Shown piece after piece: positions 35,001-57,700 of a DNA stretch of 64,000 nt. Source of the stretch: Pteria penguin. Lineage: Eukaryota > Mollusca > Bivalvia > Pterioida > Pteriidae. The stretch lies in assembly GCA_035048485.1 (NCBI GenBank), contig CM068585.1:20324001-20388000 (forward strand). The letters run 5' to 3'. Numbering within the stretch: position 1 is the first letter of the stretch; each line of letters begins with the position of its first letter. Below the pieces are notes generated by a model. It did not search any database, was not told the DNA's origin, and was given only the letters and a program-made list of their open reading frames with translations. Made by a program: the position numbers and the translations under genes.

Positions 35001-37450
35001 TATAACTCTGACAATTTTTAAATGTCTTTTTGTATGGCGATATCGATGAAACGATACTGTATCGTAATATGATACTATTGTAAAGGTTATAATATTTTGT
35101 AACGTTACAGGAAAAAGTGGTGGGGCTAGCGTCCCTTCGCCGAGGAGGGGGGGGGGGGTGTTCAAGGGTGCATTTTGCAGGTATTTTACCAAAATATGTC
35201 CCAAATATAGGGAAGTGGCGAGTGCCCTTTCTGCTTCCCCTGGATCGGCTACTGGTGTATTGACTTTCAGATGAGACAGCAAAAACCATTTTAATAAAGT
35301 GATCCTAAGGGAGACGTGACAATTTATTAACAAGAAGGTATATAAAGGTGCTTATACTGCATGGAAGGAGTCAGAGCCCCCGGTGCGCCCTATATGATCA
35401 GATCTCCTATTCTAATGCCATCAATAAATTATTACACACCATTTTAAGACTATTTAAAGTTTAAGTGGTGGATGCATTGCATAGAAAATTATACCTTTGC
35501 AAACAATGCACTCCAAAATGTGAGGGATTTTGATTTATACCAATGCAACAGGCCCAAACCACCCGAAACAACGAGTGATTCTTAGAGACTGTGGGACTTA
35601 CTCTCAAAGCTAGAACGCTGCACTATGCTTACAACGGACTCGAACCCTGTTACTATCGATCGATTTGACCTCTATATGTTTTATGAAATACATGTATGTA
35701 GAGAGAAAAATAGATTTGAACTGTTGCACATATTTATGTTTTGATATTTACAGTTTGCAACGGACCCACATTAAGCAGTGAGTGATTTCAGGTGACACAT
35801 TCACTGTGACTCACCTTGGTCTTCTATGTAATAAGGCAACACCTCTTGATTTCATGTCAAATACACGTGGAAAACGAATAGAGAGACTCGTGTTTATCTA
35901 TTGTATGTCATGCAATTTTAAATAGCTCATCACAACAAAGACAGATAAAATCCTGATTTTTCTTAACTATAAGAAATACTCGTATTGCCACAAATAATGA
36001 CAAGTACGCAAGGGAGTACTTAATTTTCATCATATTATGTGACAAAAATCAATACATCTTTGGATTCTTTTATTTTGTGTATCAACATATATATCAGTTA
36101 AATATGACCTATAACATTTACGTCATACTCACACACATACCTAATCAACACCCTCACACACATACACCCCATTTACATGCACACATTCCCTATTACATAC
36201 AATTCAACTATACAAGCAGAAATAAAAATATCTGAAATGTAACATTGAAACATCATAATATAATAAATGAAAAGTGAGAGTATACGATTTATACATGTAT
36301 AAAGCTATAGACACTGAAGGTTTTCTGACTATTTGTTACTAGAAAGAGATTTAGTGCTCTATGTTTTCTCCTTTCTTCATACTGTGGTTTCTAACAGGCA
36401 GGCAGACACACAGACAGACAGACAAACATAGACAATCAGAAAGCAGAGTTCTTATAGAGAATAATGACCATAATTACTAGACAAAAATAGCAATAAACAT
36501 GACATTACAAAATTATGAGCAAAAATACTTCCTTTAAAAAAAAATCTAAACTTATATGTATTCAGACAAGAGCTAGCAATCTGTGCATGTATATGTCATG
36601 TAGAAGTCTACCAGATCATAGTGTACCTAACTGTACCACAAGTACCAGTCTGTACCACTTTGTCATACATGTACCAGACTGTACCATATTGTTGTGTACC
36701 AGACTGTACCATATTCGTGGGTTCCAGTGCACACCACATCTTAATATGTAAGTCTACACCATATTTTCATCTACTTTTCTACCCAATGATTGCGTCTACA
36801 CCACATTGTCTTGTACCATTGTAAACCTGTCTGGGATCATTAAGCTGATGATTTAACTCCATATAACATTTTAGAAATTCTGTTTTGAATGGTATTGTTT
36901 TTATTTTTTTGTTTTTTTGCTTTTTGTTTGTTTGTTTTTGGTTTTTTTAGGGGGGTTGTTTGTTTCTTGTTTTATGTTATTGTTTTTGTCATTATTTTTT
37001 CTTACTGTATTTAATGATTTTCTTATATAATCTGTACGTTTATACAAGGATTTATAGGTCCCTGTAAGTCATTGTAATATAAATAAAATGCTACAATATA
37101 AATATTGATTTCCTTAGTAGTTTAACATGAATACTACATGTTGAAACTATACATAACTATCGAGTTGTAAAACTTCAGCTCTAGCTTTATTCATAAAAAC
37201 GTCACGTTTCGAGCTCAAGTATTATACATGAATAAGTAAATCTTTTTTTTTTTTTAGATAAACAAGAATTACCACTCGTGACCAGAAACAGCACACATAT
37301 GAAGAAGATGAAACGATTTCCATTGGACAGATTTCTTTATTTCATTGTCTCTCGATTTGAGATATGAAATGATAAATGACAAGCAGCCCTGCAGGTTTCC
37401 CCCCGGAGTAACTCGGTAATCTATTGGCCCCATACAGCTTTATGATCGAT

Positions 37451-37684
37451 TCAGTCACTGACGTGCTGTAACTTCCAAATATATTGAGATTCATTTTCTC
37501 CGTCTCGAGGGTAATCGTTAATTTGTACCGTAAATGGGTCAGAGTTCGTCACAGGTGATGCTGAAATGCCTTCCTTACTCGAAGTAGCATTTATCAAACA
37601 AAATGCTGTAAAATAAGTCAAAGAAATCGTGATAAAAATGAAAATGATTTCATGAATAATCTTACCCGAAATGTAAGATGGCAT
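37451..37684 (-). CDS. Hypothetical small secreted-type protein (77 residues)
   Basis: The open frame encodes a hydrophobic stretch at about residues 13-32 (IIFIFITISLTYFTAFCLI), then a polar, acidic tail ending QYIWKLQHVSD. The stretch could be a signal peptide or anchor. Alternatively, 60 bp inside it (GTAAGA...TTTTACAG) could be removed as a tiny in-frame intron, which would delete the hydrophobic part. I do not recognise a family, and there is no neighbouring exon or other support. It may be chance. Confidence 0.22.
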   Translation of the reverse strand: MPSYISGKIIHEIIFIFITISLTYFTAFCLINATSSKEGISASPVTNSDPFTVQINDYPRDGENESQYIWKLQHVSD

Positions 37685-38129
37685 TAAAAAGTTTTTCTCA
37701 AAATGGCAATGTATTTACAGATAAATAGTAAAGGAACACAAACACTCTGTATTGCAAATTTTCGGCCTCACGCCCTTTATCACGCAATTTTTCAGATGAC
37801 CTTTATCAAGCAATTTATCAGATGTCCTTATTTACAGATAAATGTAAAAGAACAGTGGAACATTTCTACAACATTCTACACAATAAACACTACCTTTACA
37901 AGAACCTATGCCAAAATCTTTTATAATATGTAGAGGAAGTATTGTATCAAGTTTTGTGTACAATGTATGTAATATCTACGTGTATCATTCGCTCATCTTA
38001 AAAAGACATGGATTTCTTATGTCGAAATCTTAACATGTTGTATCACGTTTGATGTATTTTATATATCAATCATTCGCTTATCATAAAAAAGACATGAATT
38101 ACAGCGCTGAAAATTGGCGAACAGTACGT

Positions 38130-39300
38130 GGCATTTACAATGTACATGTATTGTATGTGCCATTTACAATGTACATGTATTGTATGTGTCATTTACAATG
38201 TACATGTATTGTGCATGTATTGTACGTGTCATTTACAATGTACATGTATTATACGTGTCATTTACAATGTACATGTATTGTACGTGCCATTTACAATGTA
38301 CATGTATTGTACGTATGATATACAACATATACGTATAGTATGTATGATATACAATGTACATACATGTATATTGTACGTTTGATATACAATGTACATGAAT
38401 TGTACGTTTGATATACAATGTACATGTATCGTACGTATGATATACAATATGCATGTATTGTACGTATAATTTACAATGTACATGTATTGTACGTATGTTA
38501 TACAATGTACATGAATTATACGTATTGGTATGCAATGCGTATGATAAACAATGTATATGTATCGTTTGTATGATATACAATGCACATGTATTGTACGTGC
38601 CATTTACAATGTACATGTATTGTACGTGTCATTACAATGTACATGTACTGTGCAATTTACAATGAACCTGTATTGTGCGTGCCATTTACAGTGTACATGT
38701 CTTGTACGTGTCATTTACAACGTATATGTATTGTACATGCCATTTACAATGAACATGTATTGTATGTGTCATTTACAATGTACATGTATTTTACGTTTGA
38801 TATACAATGTACATGTATCGTACGTATGATATACAAGGTGCATGAATTGTGCGTATGATATACAATGTACATGTATTTACGTATGATATACAATGTACAT
38901 GAATTATACTTATTGGTATACAATGAACATGTATTGTACGCATGATCTTCTATGTACATGTATTGTACGTATGATAAACAATATACATGTATCGTATGTA
39001 TGATATACAATGTACATGTATCGTACGTATGATATACCATGTACATGTATTGTACGTATGATATACATTGCACATGTATCGTATGTATGATATACAATGT
39101 ATATGCATTGTACGTATGATCTATAATGTACATGTATTGTACGTATTGGTATACAATGAACATGTATTATACGTATGATCTACAATGTACATGTATTGTA
39201 CGTATGATATACGATCTACATGTATAGTATGTATAATATACAACGTGCATGTATGGTATGTATGATATACAATGTAATGCATGGTACATATGATATACAA
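38130..39300. repeat. 29-bp minisatellite, about 40 copies
   Basis: The unit is built on GTACATGTATTGTACGTATG plus ATATACAAT, with a variant in which CATTTACAAT replaces ATATACAAT. The spacing of GTACATG is 29 bp (for example 38171 to 38200). The copies are rich in self-complementary TACATGTA and TACGTA. Long open frames on both strands here are repeat artefacts. Confidence 0.92.
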
Positions 39301-39698
39301 TTTACATATTTTTCGGTCATCGCTAAAGTATACAAATAAATGCAATTTTAAATTTGCTATAAGCATAGTAAGGGGATAATACTTAGCAAATAATTGGCGA
39401 ATTCAAAAACAGAAATTGTTAATAATAAATAGATTATTATTTATGTAATACTGTTGAATTTTGTCCGAGAGTTCCTCTGATATGGTATCAGTATAGGATG
39501 TATTGTTTGACAAGGAAACAGCTGCTCAGATCACTTTCGTTACATATTAGGACGTGTTGGAGGTGTGTGTGTCTTTAGAACGTTACATATTAAAAGTTGT
39601 CTCCTGTTTCTCTCTACCTTTACTATATATTGGGTGTATACTGTATCTCTATAACCCTTGGTTAATGTAGGTTGAATTATAAACTGTAACAATATAGT

Positions 39699-39843
<145 letters not shown>

Positions 39844-40414
39844 GTGTGAGATGTCTATAACGAATGTCCACCTTTGCAAACTAAAACTGTCCAAACGGGA
39901 CACATACCCCATGGCAGCAAAGTTATACAAAAACAAATGTAGTCATGGGAGCAATTGCCATGGAGATATGACCTTGGGTCAAGGTCATGATATAAGAATT
40001 CGAATTTTGTACTGTCTTTAGGCGCATCTAATAGGAGAGTTAACCCATATATAGGAATTCATCCACCCTAGTACCTCAGCTGCATTGTATGAGAAAACAG
40101 GGAGCTGTGTAAGCACCTTGGAATACTTTCGCTGTATGTACAGGAACTTATCTGTTACAAACTCTTTAGTCAGCGCTAAGGTTAAGAAGTAGATGAACTG
40201 ATAAAAGTAATAAAGCAATACATTCCTATTTTCCATATCTGTTATTTCATAAAATTTTATCAAATTCATGTGTGATAACGAAATAAAGTTTATCAACACG
40301 TTCGTTTTCGTTTCTGTATGAGAAGTATTGTGACAGCGCTCATATCCGCCTATTTATCGGGAGAAGTAAACAACGTATTTTTTCTGGGGAGGGGGTATTA
40401 CTGTTTGGGGATAT

Positions 40415-40602
40415 GTCACCAGACGCGGATCCAGAAATTTTGTCGAGAGGGTCCCGGTCAATGATTCTTCCGAGAGAGAGTCCACTAATGTTTTGGTGTG
40501 TAAAATTGCTTATTGAACATAGAAAATAATAGTAAAAGGGTTTTTTGCCGAATTCCAGGGTGGGTCTAGACCCCGCTCCACCCGTCTGGATCCGTGCATG
40601 AT
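40415..40602. mobile_element. Small inverted-repeat element with GGATCCAG-type ends
   Basis: The left end CACCAGACGCGGATCCAGAA and right end CACCCGTCTGGATCCGTGCA are imperfect inverted repeats about 185 bp apart, with GGGTCC/GGGTCTAGACCCC phrases just inside. A related copy is at 43297-43482. No coding. Confidence 0.6.
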
Positions 40603-41011
40603 TACTGTAAACTGAAGACTGAAATCAGGCCTAAACATAGAATTACTACATGGAACACACTAGCCAGTTTAGTTATTAAGTAAGTTAATCAGTATTATCT
40701 ACATGAAGATTAATTAACATATAGAAATTTCGGTAAATGTAAATGATCTCATATGTTAATAAATGTAAAATCTGAATACCTTTAAATGATAATTTTTTCT
40801 TGTACACTCCGATAAAATGTGAATACCATTGAATGACAATTATTTCTAGTATACTCCGATAAATTCTATACAATTTGAAATGATGACAACAAAACAACGA
40901 AATTTAACGTCTGTTCAGGTATGATGGTGTAAATGTCTAAGAAATAAAATAAATACTTCCCACGAGTGAACTGATTTCGTCATAGTACAGATGGAAAACA
41001 AACACACAAAC

Positions 41012-41013
<2 letters not shown>

Positions 41014-41055
<42 letters not shown>
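41014..41055. repeat. GA microsatellite
   Basis: About 20 GA units lie about 310 bp upstream of the growth-factor start codon. Confidence 0.9.
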
Positions 41056-41302
41056 ACAACAAAAACAAAAGCAAAACTTATCAGTTATAATACATAAACA
41101 ATGTATATTAAGTGTCAGAAATTGTTAACTATCGAAATTCATCAACAGATTTGCATAAATTATTGATAAATAGCCAAGAAGTTCTTTGTCTGACGTCGAT
41201 TGGTTGATGATTCAATGTGATGGACTACTCCTCTGCCATAGATCTACCGCTTCCCACAGATCTCGTGTAATTTCCCATGATTCAACCTTGATCTTCTACA
41301 CA

Positions 41303-41310
41303 GTATTTAA
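41303..41310 (+). promoter_or_regulatory. Possible TATA-like element of the growth-factor gene
   Basis: GTATTTAA lies about 60 bp before the start codon at 41369, inside CACAGTATTTAAGCGAGAAA. The position fits a core promoter with a short 5' UTR, but nothing else confirms it. Confidence 0.3.
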
Positions 41311-41368
41311 GCGAGAAATATAAACAAAAGATTCAGATTCCCCAGAAATTGGCTCAAGATACATCAAC

Positions 41369-50993
<9,625 letters not shown>

Positions 50994-51424
50994 AATTCCT
51001 TGACGACTTAAACAAAATCCACGCCGATAGACTTATCACTGATTTCTGTCGTTATATCTCAAAGCGGATAAAGTCAGGAATGACGAACATGTTTCTCAGC
51101 TGCTCCGCTCCTTGACGTCACATATGACGTAACAGGAAGTACAATCTTTATCCATGTACTGTCTACAATCATTCCGAGTAGCGTAGTACCGGATGATAAC
51201 ATCCTTGTAGAGATATCAGGACTTGAACAAACGCTTCTCCTTTCCCTTCAATATGCTTCAAATTCTTTTCCTTCAATATGCTTTTATATACAATCCAGTC
51301 CCGATAAACAATATTCAAATCTTTATCATAAACTGTTATATTAAAACAATGAATAATTTTTGTTTTCTTGTTTTGCTTTTGTGTTTGTTTGTTTGTTTTC
51401 TTTATGACGTTTCTGTCCTGTTGG

Positions 51425-51426
<2 letters not shown>

Positions 51427-51506
<80 letters not shown>
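51427..51506. repeat. TA microsatellite
   Basis: About 40 TA units lie about 430 bp after the growth-factor stop codon, possibly in its 3' UTR. Opposed open frames across it are artefacts. Confidence 0.9.
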
Positions 51507-51510
<4 letters not shown>

Positions 51511-51682
51511 AATACAGGGAAAAAAACTGCTGACGTAATTATTCATACATTTATGTTTCACATTTTACTTATTATTTTGGTTGTGTTTCCTGATACATTG
51601 AAATACATTGTGTATTCACAATGTTTATCTGTAGAATGCATCTTAAGGTTTTTCTTTTGTAAAATTCATATCATTAAGTAAG

Positions 51683-51970
51683 AGATTTACAATGGGCCTA
51701 CATCGCTCACCTGAGAAACTTAGAATATGTTACAATGTTCTGTAACGAAAGTATTAATTTCGGTCATTTTATTTAAAATTTGAACCCAAAAATCAACACC
51801 ACATCATTCTATAATACTTACAGAGTACACCCTTTGCCGGATCTCGCCAAAAGTAACAACACACCTTGGGTAATTCTCCCCTTAGAGAATTCTCTAGCAG
51901 TTCTGAAGGATTTGAAAGTATGAAAACTTTACGCTGGACGGACACTGATCACAATAGTTCATTAGAGCTC
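51683..51970 (+). mobile_element. Short CAAGAGGCCC-type repeat copy
   Basis: It begins AGATTTACAATGGGCCTACA followed by TCGCTCACCTGAG and ends GGACGGACACTGATCACAAT then AGTTCATTAGAGCTC. The ends match those of 26721-29240, but the body is only about 290 bp, as in an internally deleted copy. Confidence 0.6.
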
Positions 51971-51984
51971 GGAAAGGTTGCAAA

Positions 51985-52440
51985 AATTACTTTTTTGCAG
52001 AACCTTCATGTTTTTTTCAACTCACATGAGCCAAAGTTTTAAAGGTCTCCCACAAATGTTGCTTTCGACCGGGTCCATTGAGTACTGGATGACATGGGCC
52101 CCAGACCGTACCCTCCTTTGATATACATTTTCTTCAGTCTAACTGCATAGACCATAAGCAGTCCAAACCCTGCTAAAGACAATTTTTGTGTTCTCATTTT
52201 ACACCAAAATAAGACTTTTAAATAATATTTAAGAAAAAAAATTCTGACTTTAACTTCTCGTATTTTTGCATCCTGGTCTTGATTTATTCAGTGTAGAGGA
52301 ATAAGTTTAGTCTTTTGTCAGTTGTCATAAACACTATAACCAAGAGAATATATGTATCTGCATATTTCCTCAAGCAGTCGGTTGTTTGTGGCTAAGCAAA
52401 TGCTGTTCAGGTGATAGATATAAGCCCACTTGGGCTTCTT
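51985..52440 (-). repeat. Probable reverse copy of the same repeat family
   Basis: The right end, GATATAAGCCCACTTGGGCT then TCTTGTTC, is the inverted element head. The body includes TCTCCCACAAATGTTG and a GGGTCC.. phrase like those in 48300-49287. The left limit is uncertain. Confidence 0.45.
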
Positions 52441-54756
52441 GTTCTTTCTTCACTGTGACTTCAGTCCAATCAAAACTGAAATATGCAAGAAAGTTTATAG
52501 TCACTTATGGATAGCCTTGATTTAAATGTTGTAGTAATACATTACATGTACACTTTTTTTTTTTTTTTTTAAAAATTCGCTTTTGCACCCAACTCCCCTT
52601 TTCAAATGAATTACATGCATGACCCTTGCTCCCCATCTGAAGAAACAAGATATCACTTTGTCAAAATGTGTATACCATAAATAAGAATATATGACTAACA
52701 GACTTAATGATGTTCTTTTAACGTTGGACATATCATTTTCATTAAAATGGGTCCACTAAACACTTCAGAGCAATGATTCACTAGTAAATACATCTACATT
52801 CAATAATACTTATTTAAGTGAAAACAAATTTCCTTGCTCTTTAAGATGAAAGTCTCCAAATCTGCACATGTTATTTGACATTGTACAGCAATTGTACCAT
52901 TTCTGAAATTAATCAGAGGTCCTGATTCATGACAATATTTTTGGTCTTCAAAAAGACATTGTACCAAAAACATTTATTTAAGCTCATGGCATAACAGATA
53001 AAAAAGGAATAGTATTTATGTATAAATATTGTTTATTTCTCTTTTCTTTTTGCACCATTGAAAAAATATAAAAATATTAAACTACATGTACATTTTAGAA
53101 TTCTCCTAAGACATCTTTAATACAAATAGTATAGACATCTTCAGGCTTATATTATATATAACATTTATTCTTATATCTTGTTAACTAATACACAGATTTT
53201 GTTTTATCAGGTAACAACATTACACTTGCATACATTAGACACATACACACAAATTAAAGCATATACAGATAAAAAATCAAATGGATAAAATTCAGTATTT
53301 CTTCAAGAAATTCATAAACTGATAAAAGCTATCTGGAAATTTCTTAGAAAAAAGAATTCCAATTACATGTACCAGATTTTACACAGATTAAAAATAATAA
53401 AGTTTTACTTGATAGCAGTGTTAATCAGAGAGGTATTGGAAACTATTGAATCTGATTAAAGCAATAGCCATCAACATATTCCTTTAGGCTTAGAAAGCAT
53501 AGAAACTCTGAATATTATGATGGTTTAATGCTAAATGCATTAGTCTTGGAGAATATTAGTGGATATTGCACCTTAAATCAAGCACATTTACTGGTACCAA
53601 GAAACTCACAAGAACAAACTATTCTTTTTGGCCAGAATGTAATTTGCAAATTTTAAGAATGTGTTGCTCAAAGCTTCCCTTTCATTTAACATTATACTGA
53701 ATGTTAGGAGTGTTGATGGGAAACTGCAGGAAATTACTTTTATGTTAAATGATATACCTGTTTTAGTAGGCTCTATTTACCCAAATTTACTACAGTAATT
53801 ATTGCTTAAATACAACACTTTTAAAAATCATGACAGATATACAAGAGAAACAAATAATTTCCATTATTCTCAACCACAACTTATAAAAATCATTTTTCCC
53901 CATAAAACATTCTATTAAATGTAAATAAAATTATACTGCATGTTAAACTGATGCATGAAATACAAATATCATTCTGATTATTCACTAGTACCGTTTCTGA
54001 AATTAATCAGAGGTCCTGATTCATATGACAATATTTTTGGTCTTAAATACAACACTTTTAACCACTTGCAAGTTCACATTCATGGCATTTGAGAATTTAA
54101 AATTAGTAAACATAGTAAGATTTCTTTAAAAATTTATACCAATAAATATTCCTTTATCATATATACACATATTGCACTAATTCAAAGCTGATAAAATATA
54201 TTAATTACAAAATATTCTTATGTTGAACAATCATATATTCCGATGTCAGATAGTGGGACACTACATAACACTTGATCTGATACCCAATCAAATGCAAAGA
54301 GTTAAGGAAAAGAGAGAAGTATTAATCAAATATAAGAATGGACTGAAAATTCCGAATTTAGGATTAAGATACAAGTAAGACAGTTAAAGCTAGAGCTGCC
54401 CTTATTGCACAACTACTACTCCCCCCCACCCTCTTAAAGACTAAACATGTGCGTTTATTCTAAAGAGAACAAACTTAAATACAATATAGCTGTATGTAGC
54501 TGTATTTAAAAAAAAATCTAATTGCTTCTTAAAAATTAAAAGAAAGGTAACTGCAGTGCAAATTGCAATTACTTTATTGCATACTATTACAGCCAGACAA
54601 TTAGTGAAATCAAAAGAGATTGTATATATATATACATAACAGATTCAAATATTATCATGAAGAAGAGTAAAACAGCAAGTTGTTAATAAATATTTTGTGC
54701 CCTATTACGGATTAAAACACAGGATTTCTTAAATAACTCTGCGCCTGAGGATTTCT
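52441..54756. other. AT-rich stretch, possible cyclin 3' UTR and intergenic DNA
   Basis: No exon is supportable here. Part of it is probably the 3' UTR of the minus-strand cyclin gene ending at 54757. It contains two direct copies of a 55-bp segment with TTTCTGAAATTAATCAGAGG (52893-52949 and 53988-54045) and a poly-T run at 52553-52570. Confidence 0.4.
52893..54045. repeat. Pair of dispersed direct repeats (about 55 bp)
   Basis: 52893-52949 and 53988-54045 share TTTCTGAAATTAATCAGAGG, TCCTGATTCAT and GACAATATTTTTGGTCTT, with a 2-bp indel. Nothing else in between is duplicated as far as I can see. Confidence 0.8.
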
Positions 54757-57700
54757 TTAATCCACACTACATTTTTGACATCGAGATTTAGGTGAAAGAA
54801 TGCATACACTCCAACTTTCATGGCTTTTGAAAGAACTGTGTTTTGGCTTGCTGGGAATAGGAATGTCATTGCTGAAAATTAAGTAAAAAATTATCATTGC
54901 ATCATAAAATACTACAATATACTATATACAATGTAGTGTATACGATGATAATTAAAGTTACAGTCAGCTTTTGCGGTGAAGTATTAAGAGTATCAAGACA
55001 AAACCCACCAATCTTCACATACAATGGTGTTGAAATTGAACATGGAACTGACAGACTACAGAGTCAGAGTTCCAACTGCGCCTTCAGTCCCCTCAGGCAC
55101 AAAGACATTAGATATATTTTTCTAGGGAATTGAAATGTAAGTAACAATAGATCTTTTTAATGCTTATAACACTATTTTTGACACAAGCTCAAAGTCATAC
55201 ATTTTTGACACAAGCTCAATGTCATACATGTACATAATACCGGTACATGTGTAGTGTTTATTGTATGTATTAATCAAATCACATCTCACAACTTCAGTGA
55301 TCACATTTTTCGATGATTAATCAATAAAAATCTTTACAAGTATGTTATTTGAAATACACATAATACACTTTAACAATAACTGTACCAGTACATTAAATCA
55401 AGATGACATGAAATACGTCACGTACAACACATTTGTTAAAACTGACATCATGTATTCACTGTTTGAAACTGAATGATCTTAAGATGCAGAATATACCAAC
55501 AATCTGTTGAAAGACTATAAATTATTAAAGCAGTATAATTTAAATCTTTCACAGATGTTTTTCTGATATAAAGATTTAAATATGTAAAAATTTAAGTATA
55601 TACTATTAGCGGTACTTACATACTAGAACAGCTGCCTTGTTCTGAAGCAATGTCTTCATTAATGGTGGGAAGATCAGTGTCACCATACAAGCTAGGTCTA
55701 CAGACCAAATTAATTCTAGGCGCTGGCTTTGGAAGGGGCAGACAACTAGGGTGCTGGTTAGGATTATTTTGATAATTATCTAATAAGCCAACCACAGTGC
55801 TATAGCATTCATAGGCCTCAGAATCACAAATCTGTAATTAATGTACAATTAAATTATGTGTTATAATGTATTGTGTATATGTATATACTGTACATAGCTT
55901 GTTTATAACATCAATAAATAATTATCAATAATACATGTCTGAAGAATGCATATAATAATAATAAATGTCATGTTATTTCAAGTCTTTTCTTACTGTAGGA
56001 TAGTATCTATAGTATACTTTCTATTTTCTAATTCAATAGATTTTATATACATATATGTATATGATTATTCATATTTCTATAAAGGGTCATTTGCTAATCT
56101 TTGATATTGTTTTGTTATTACAAAGACTCAAATTTCAAAAAGAACAACAATAGTTTCAAAGTGCACCAAAAAGATTTGTCTTTTAAAGGTCCTAGATTGA
56201 ATGCTATGAACAAGCATTGACTCTTACCTTAGCCAGACTGTGTAACTGAAGAAGAATCTGACTAGTGGATGGAGATAGGCTACCAGATTCTTTGAGAGTA
56301 AGTTGGAGAAGAGATATGGCTAGGGTAGCAGGCTGAAAAATAATATGAATTTTTTTTTTTACAAGACTTCAGACTTGTAGTCTACTTTATGAATATTCAT
56401 TAAAGGGTCACATAGTGCAATGGGACATGGGTCTCCAATGATTCTCTGAATTTACAACAATCCCTATTTAATGGTGTTTTAATGTTCTTATGTTACCTGA
56501 TTCTAAAATCAATTTTTTTTATTCTGTTACAATATGAGTTAAAGTACCGGTATATCATATAATTTATTACACACACTTGATTTTTTTTTCAATTACTGGG
56601 TCTACTTTATTGTTAATTGGATATTGGTTTAGGAGTCAGCTAGGTCCTTTATTCTTGAAATTTTGGAACCCAGTTTAAAAAATTGTTAATTTCATGTAGG
56701 TGGAAGTGATTCATTTTGCCTTGCATCTTTTAGGAAAAAAAAAAAACACCACTCATTGTTTTCTGCTACATGTATGTGCATCTGATGAATGCATTTTATT
56801 TTCCGGTGCCTATTTTTGTGAATTGTGGTGAAAACGAAAAAAAAAGGGATGCCTCCAAAAAAAATGTTATGAGACTTCTCCTAATTCCAGGTAATAAAGT
56901 TTTTGGAAAGGGATGTAATTGTTGAATATGCACTAAAATTTAGTCTAAGTGTGTGAAAAAATCAGACAAACAAAGGCCATATGTTTTGCTGTCAAATGAC
57001 TGTGAATGAGTGAATGACAATTAAACTGTCAGATTCCTGCAGTGTTGAACTGTTCAGTTCAAAAATGGTAGAGATAAATCTTTAGTTTGAGGAGGTTTAT
57101 TACTGTTAATGTCATTAAAATGTTCTATAAAACTTAAGTAAATTGCTGTGAACATTTAATCGTATTATTTCTTTTGATTACCCATTCCAATCCATTAATT
57201 AAAATCCTGACCCATTAAACTTGGGTTTGGACCCAATGCTTTCTAATGTATGGGTTTGCTGTACTTATCGAGTCAGTTTTCAAAATGAATCATTGAGGTG
57301 AGTGCTAAATTCTTTCTAAGTTTATTTTCCACAAGAATCAGTGACTAAAATCCCTGACAAATTCTCCTACACTTGTAGGTAAGCAAGAAACATTGAGAGA
57401 TAAAGCATGATTTTTCATGATCTGATATCATCTGTTATATCAAGTACTTACATTATATATTGCACAAAAACTGTAGTTGATGCAAACTTCAAACTTTTGG
57501 CGAACTTCATCAAAATGAGATCCTTTAAAGTTTGGCACTAATACAGACAGGATATCACAGTAGATTTTGGCTATTTCAGGACAGGTAGCTGGCCACATGT
57601 CCCATTGCAGCTTTTCCAAAATGACCAATTCCATTCTTTTTAAATCTGAAGATTTCCATAGTTTTCGATGAATAGAAACCAACTCTTCAATACCAGGTAC

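Larger units (their letters stand above)
34321..37450. other. Gene-poor region
   Basis: Beyond the repeats listed here there is a poly-G run near 35149-35158, a decayed SINE-like phrase TTTCAGATGAGACAGCAAAA near 35267-35286, the inverted phrase TTTGCAACGGACCCACATTA near 35754-35773, and tandem GTACCAGACTGTACCAT units at about 36608-36720. I see no supportable exon. Confidence 0.5.

Noticed and set aside
34798..35333. Minus-strand open frames of 163 and 129 residues
   Set aside because: One is the ACTCCGACA tandem repeat translated (repeated GVKSVGV) and continues through a palindrome and a poly-G run. No splice context or family similarity.
38049..39163. Long open frames on both strands rich in Tyr, Thr, Cys, Val and His
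   Set aside because: They read through the 29-bp minisatellite in several frames. The repeated residues follow the unit period, and no coding signal exists outside the array.
51169..51681. Overlapping 130- and 152-residue frames on opposite strands
   Set aside because: They are joined through a TA microsatellite (poly Tyr-Ile) and have no independent coding support.
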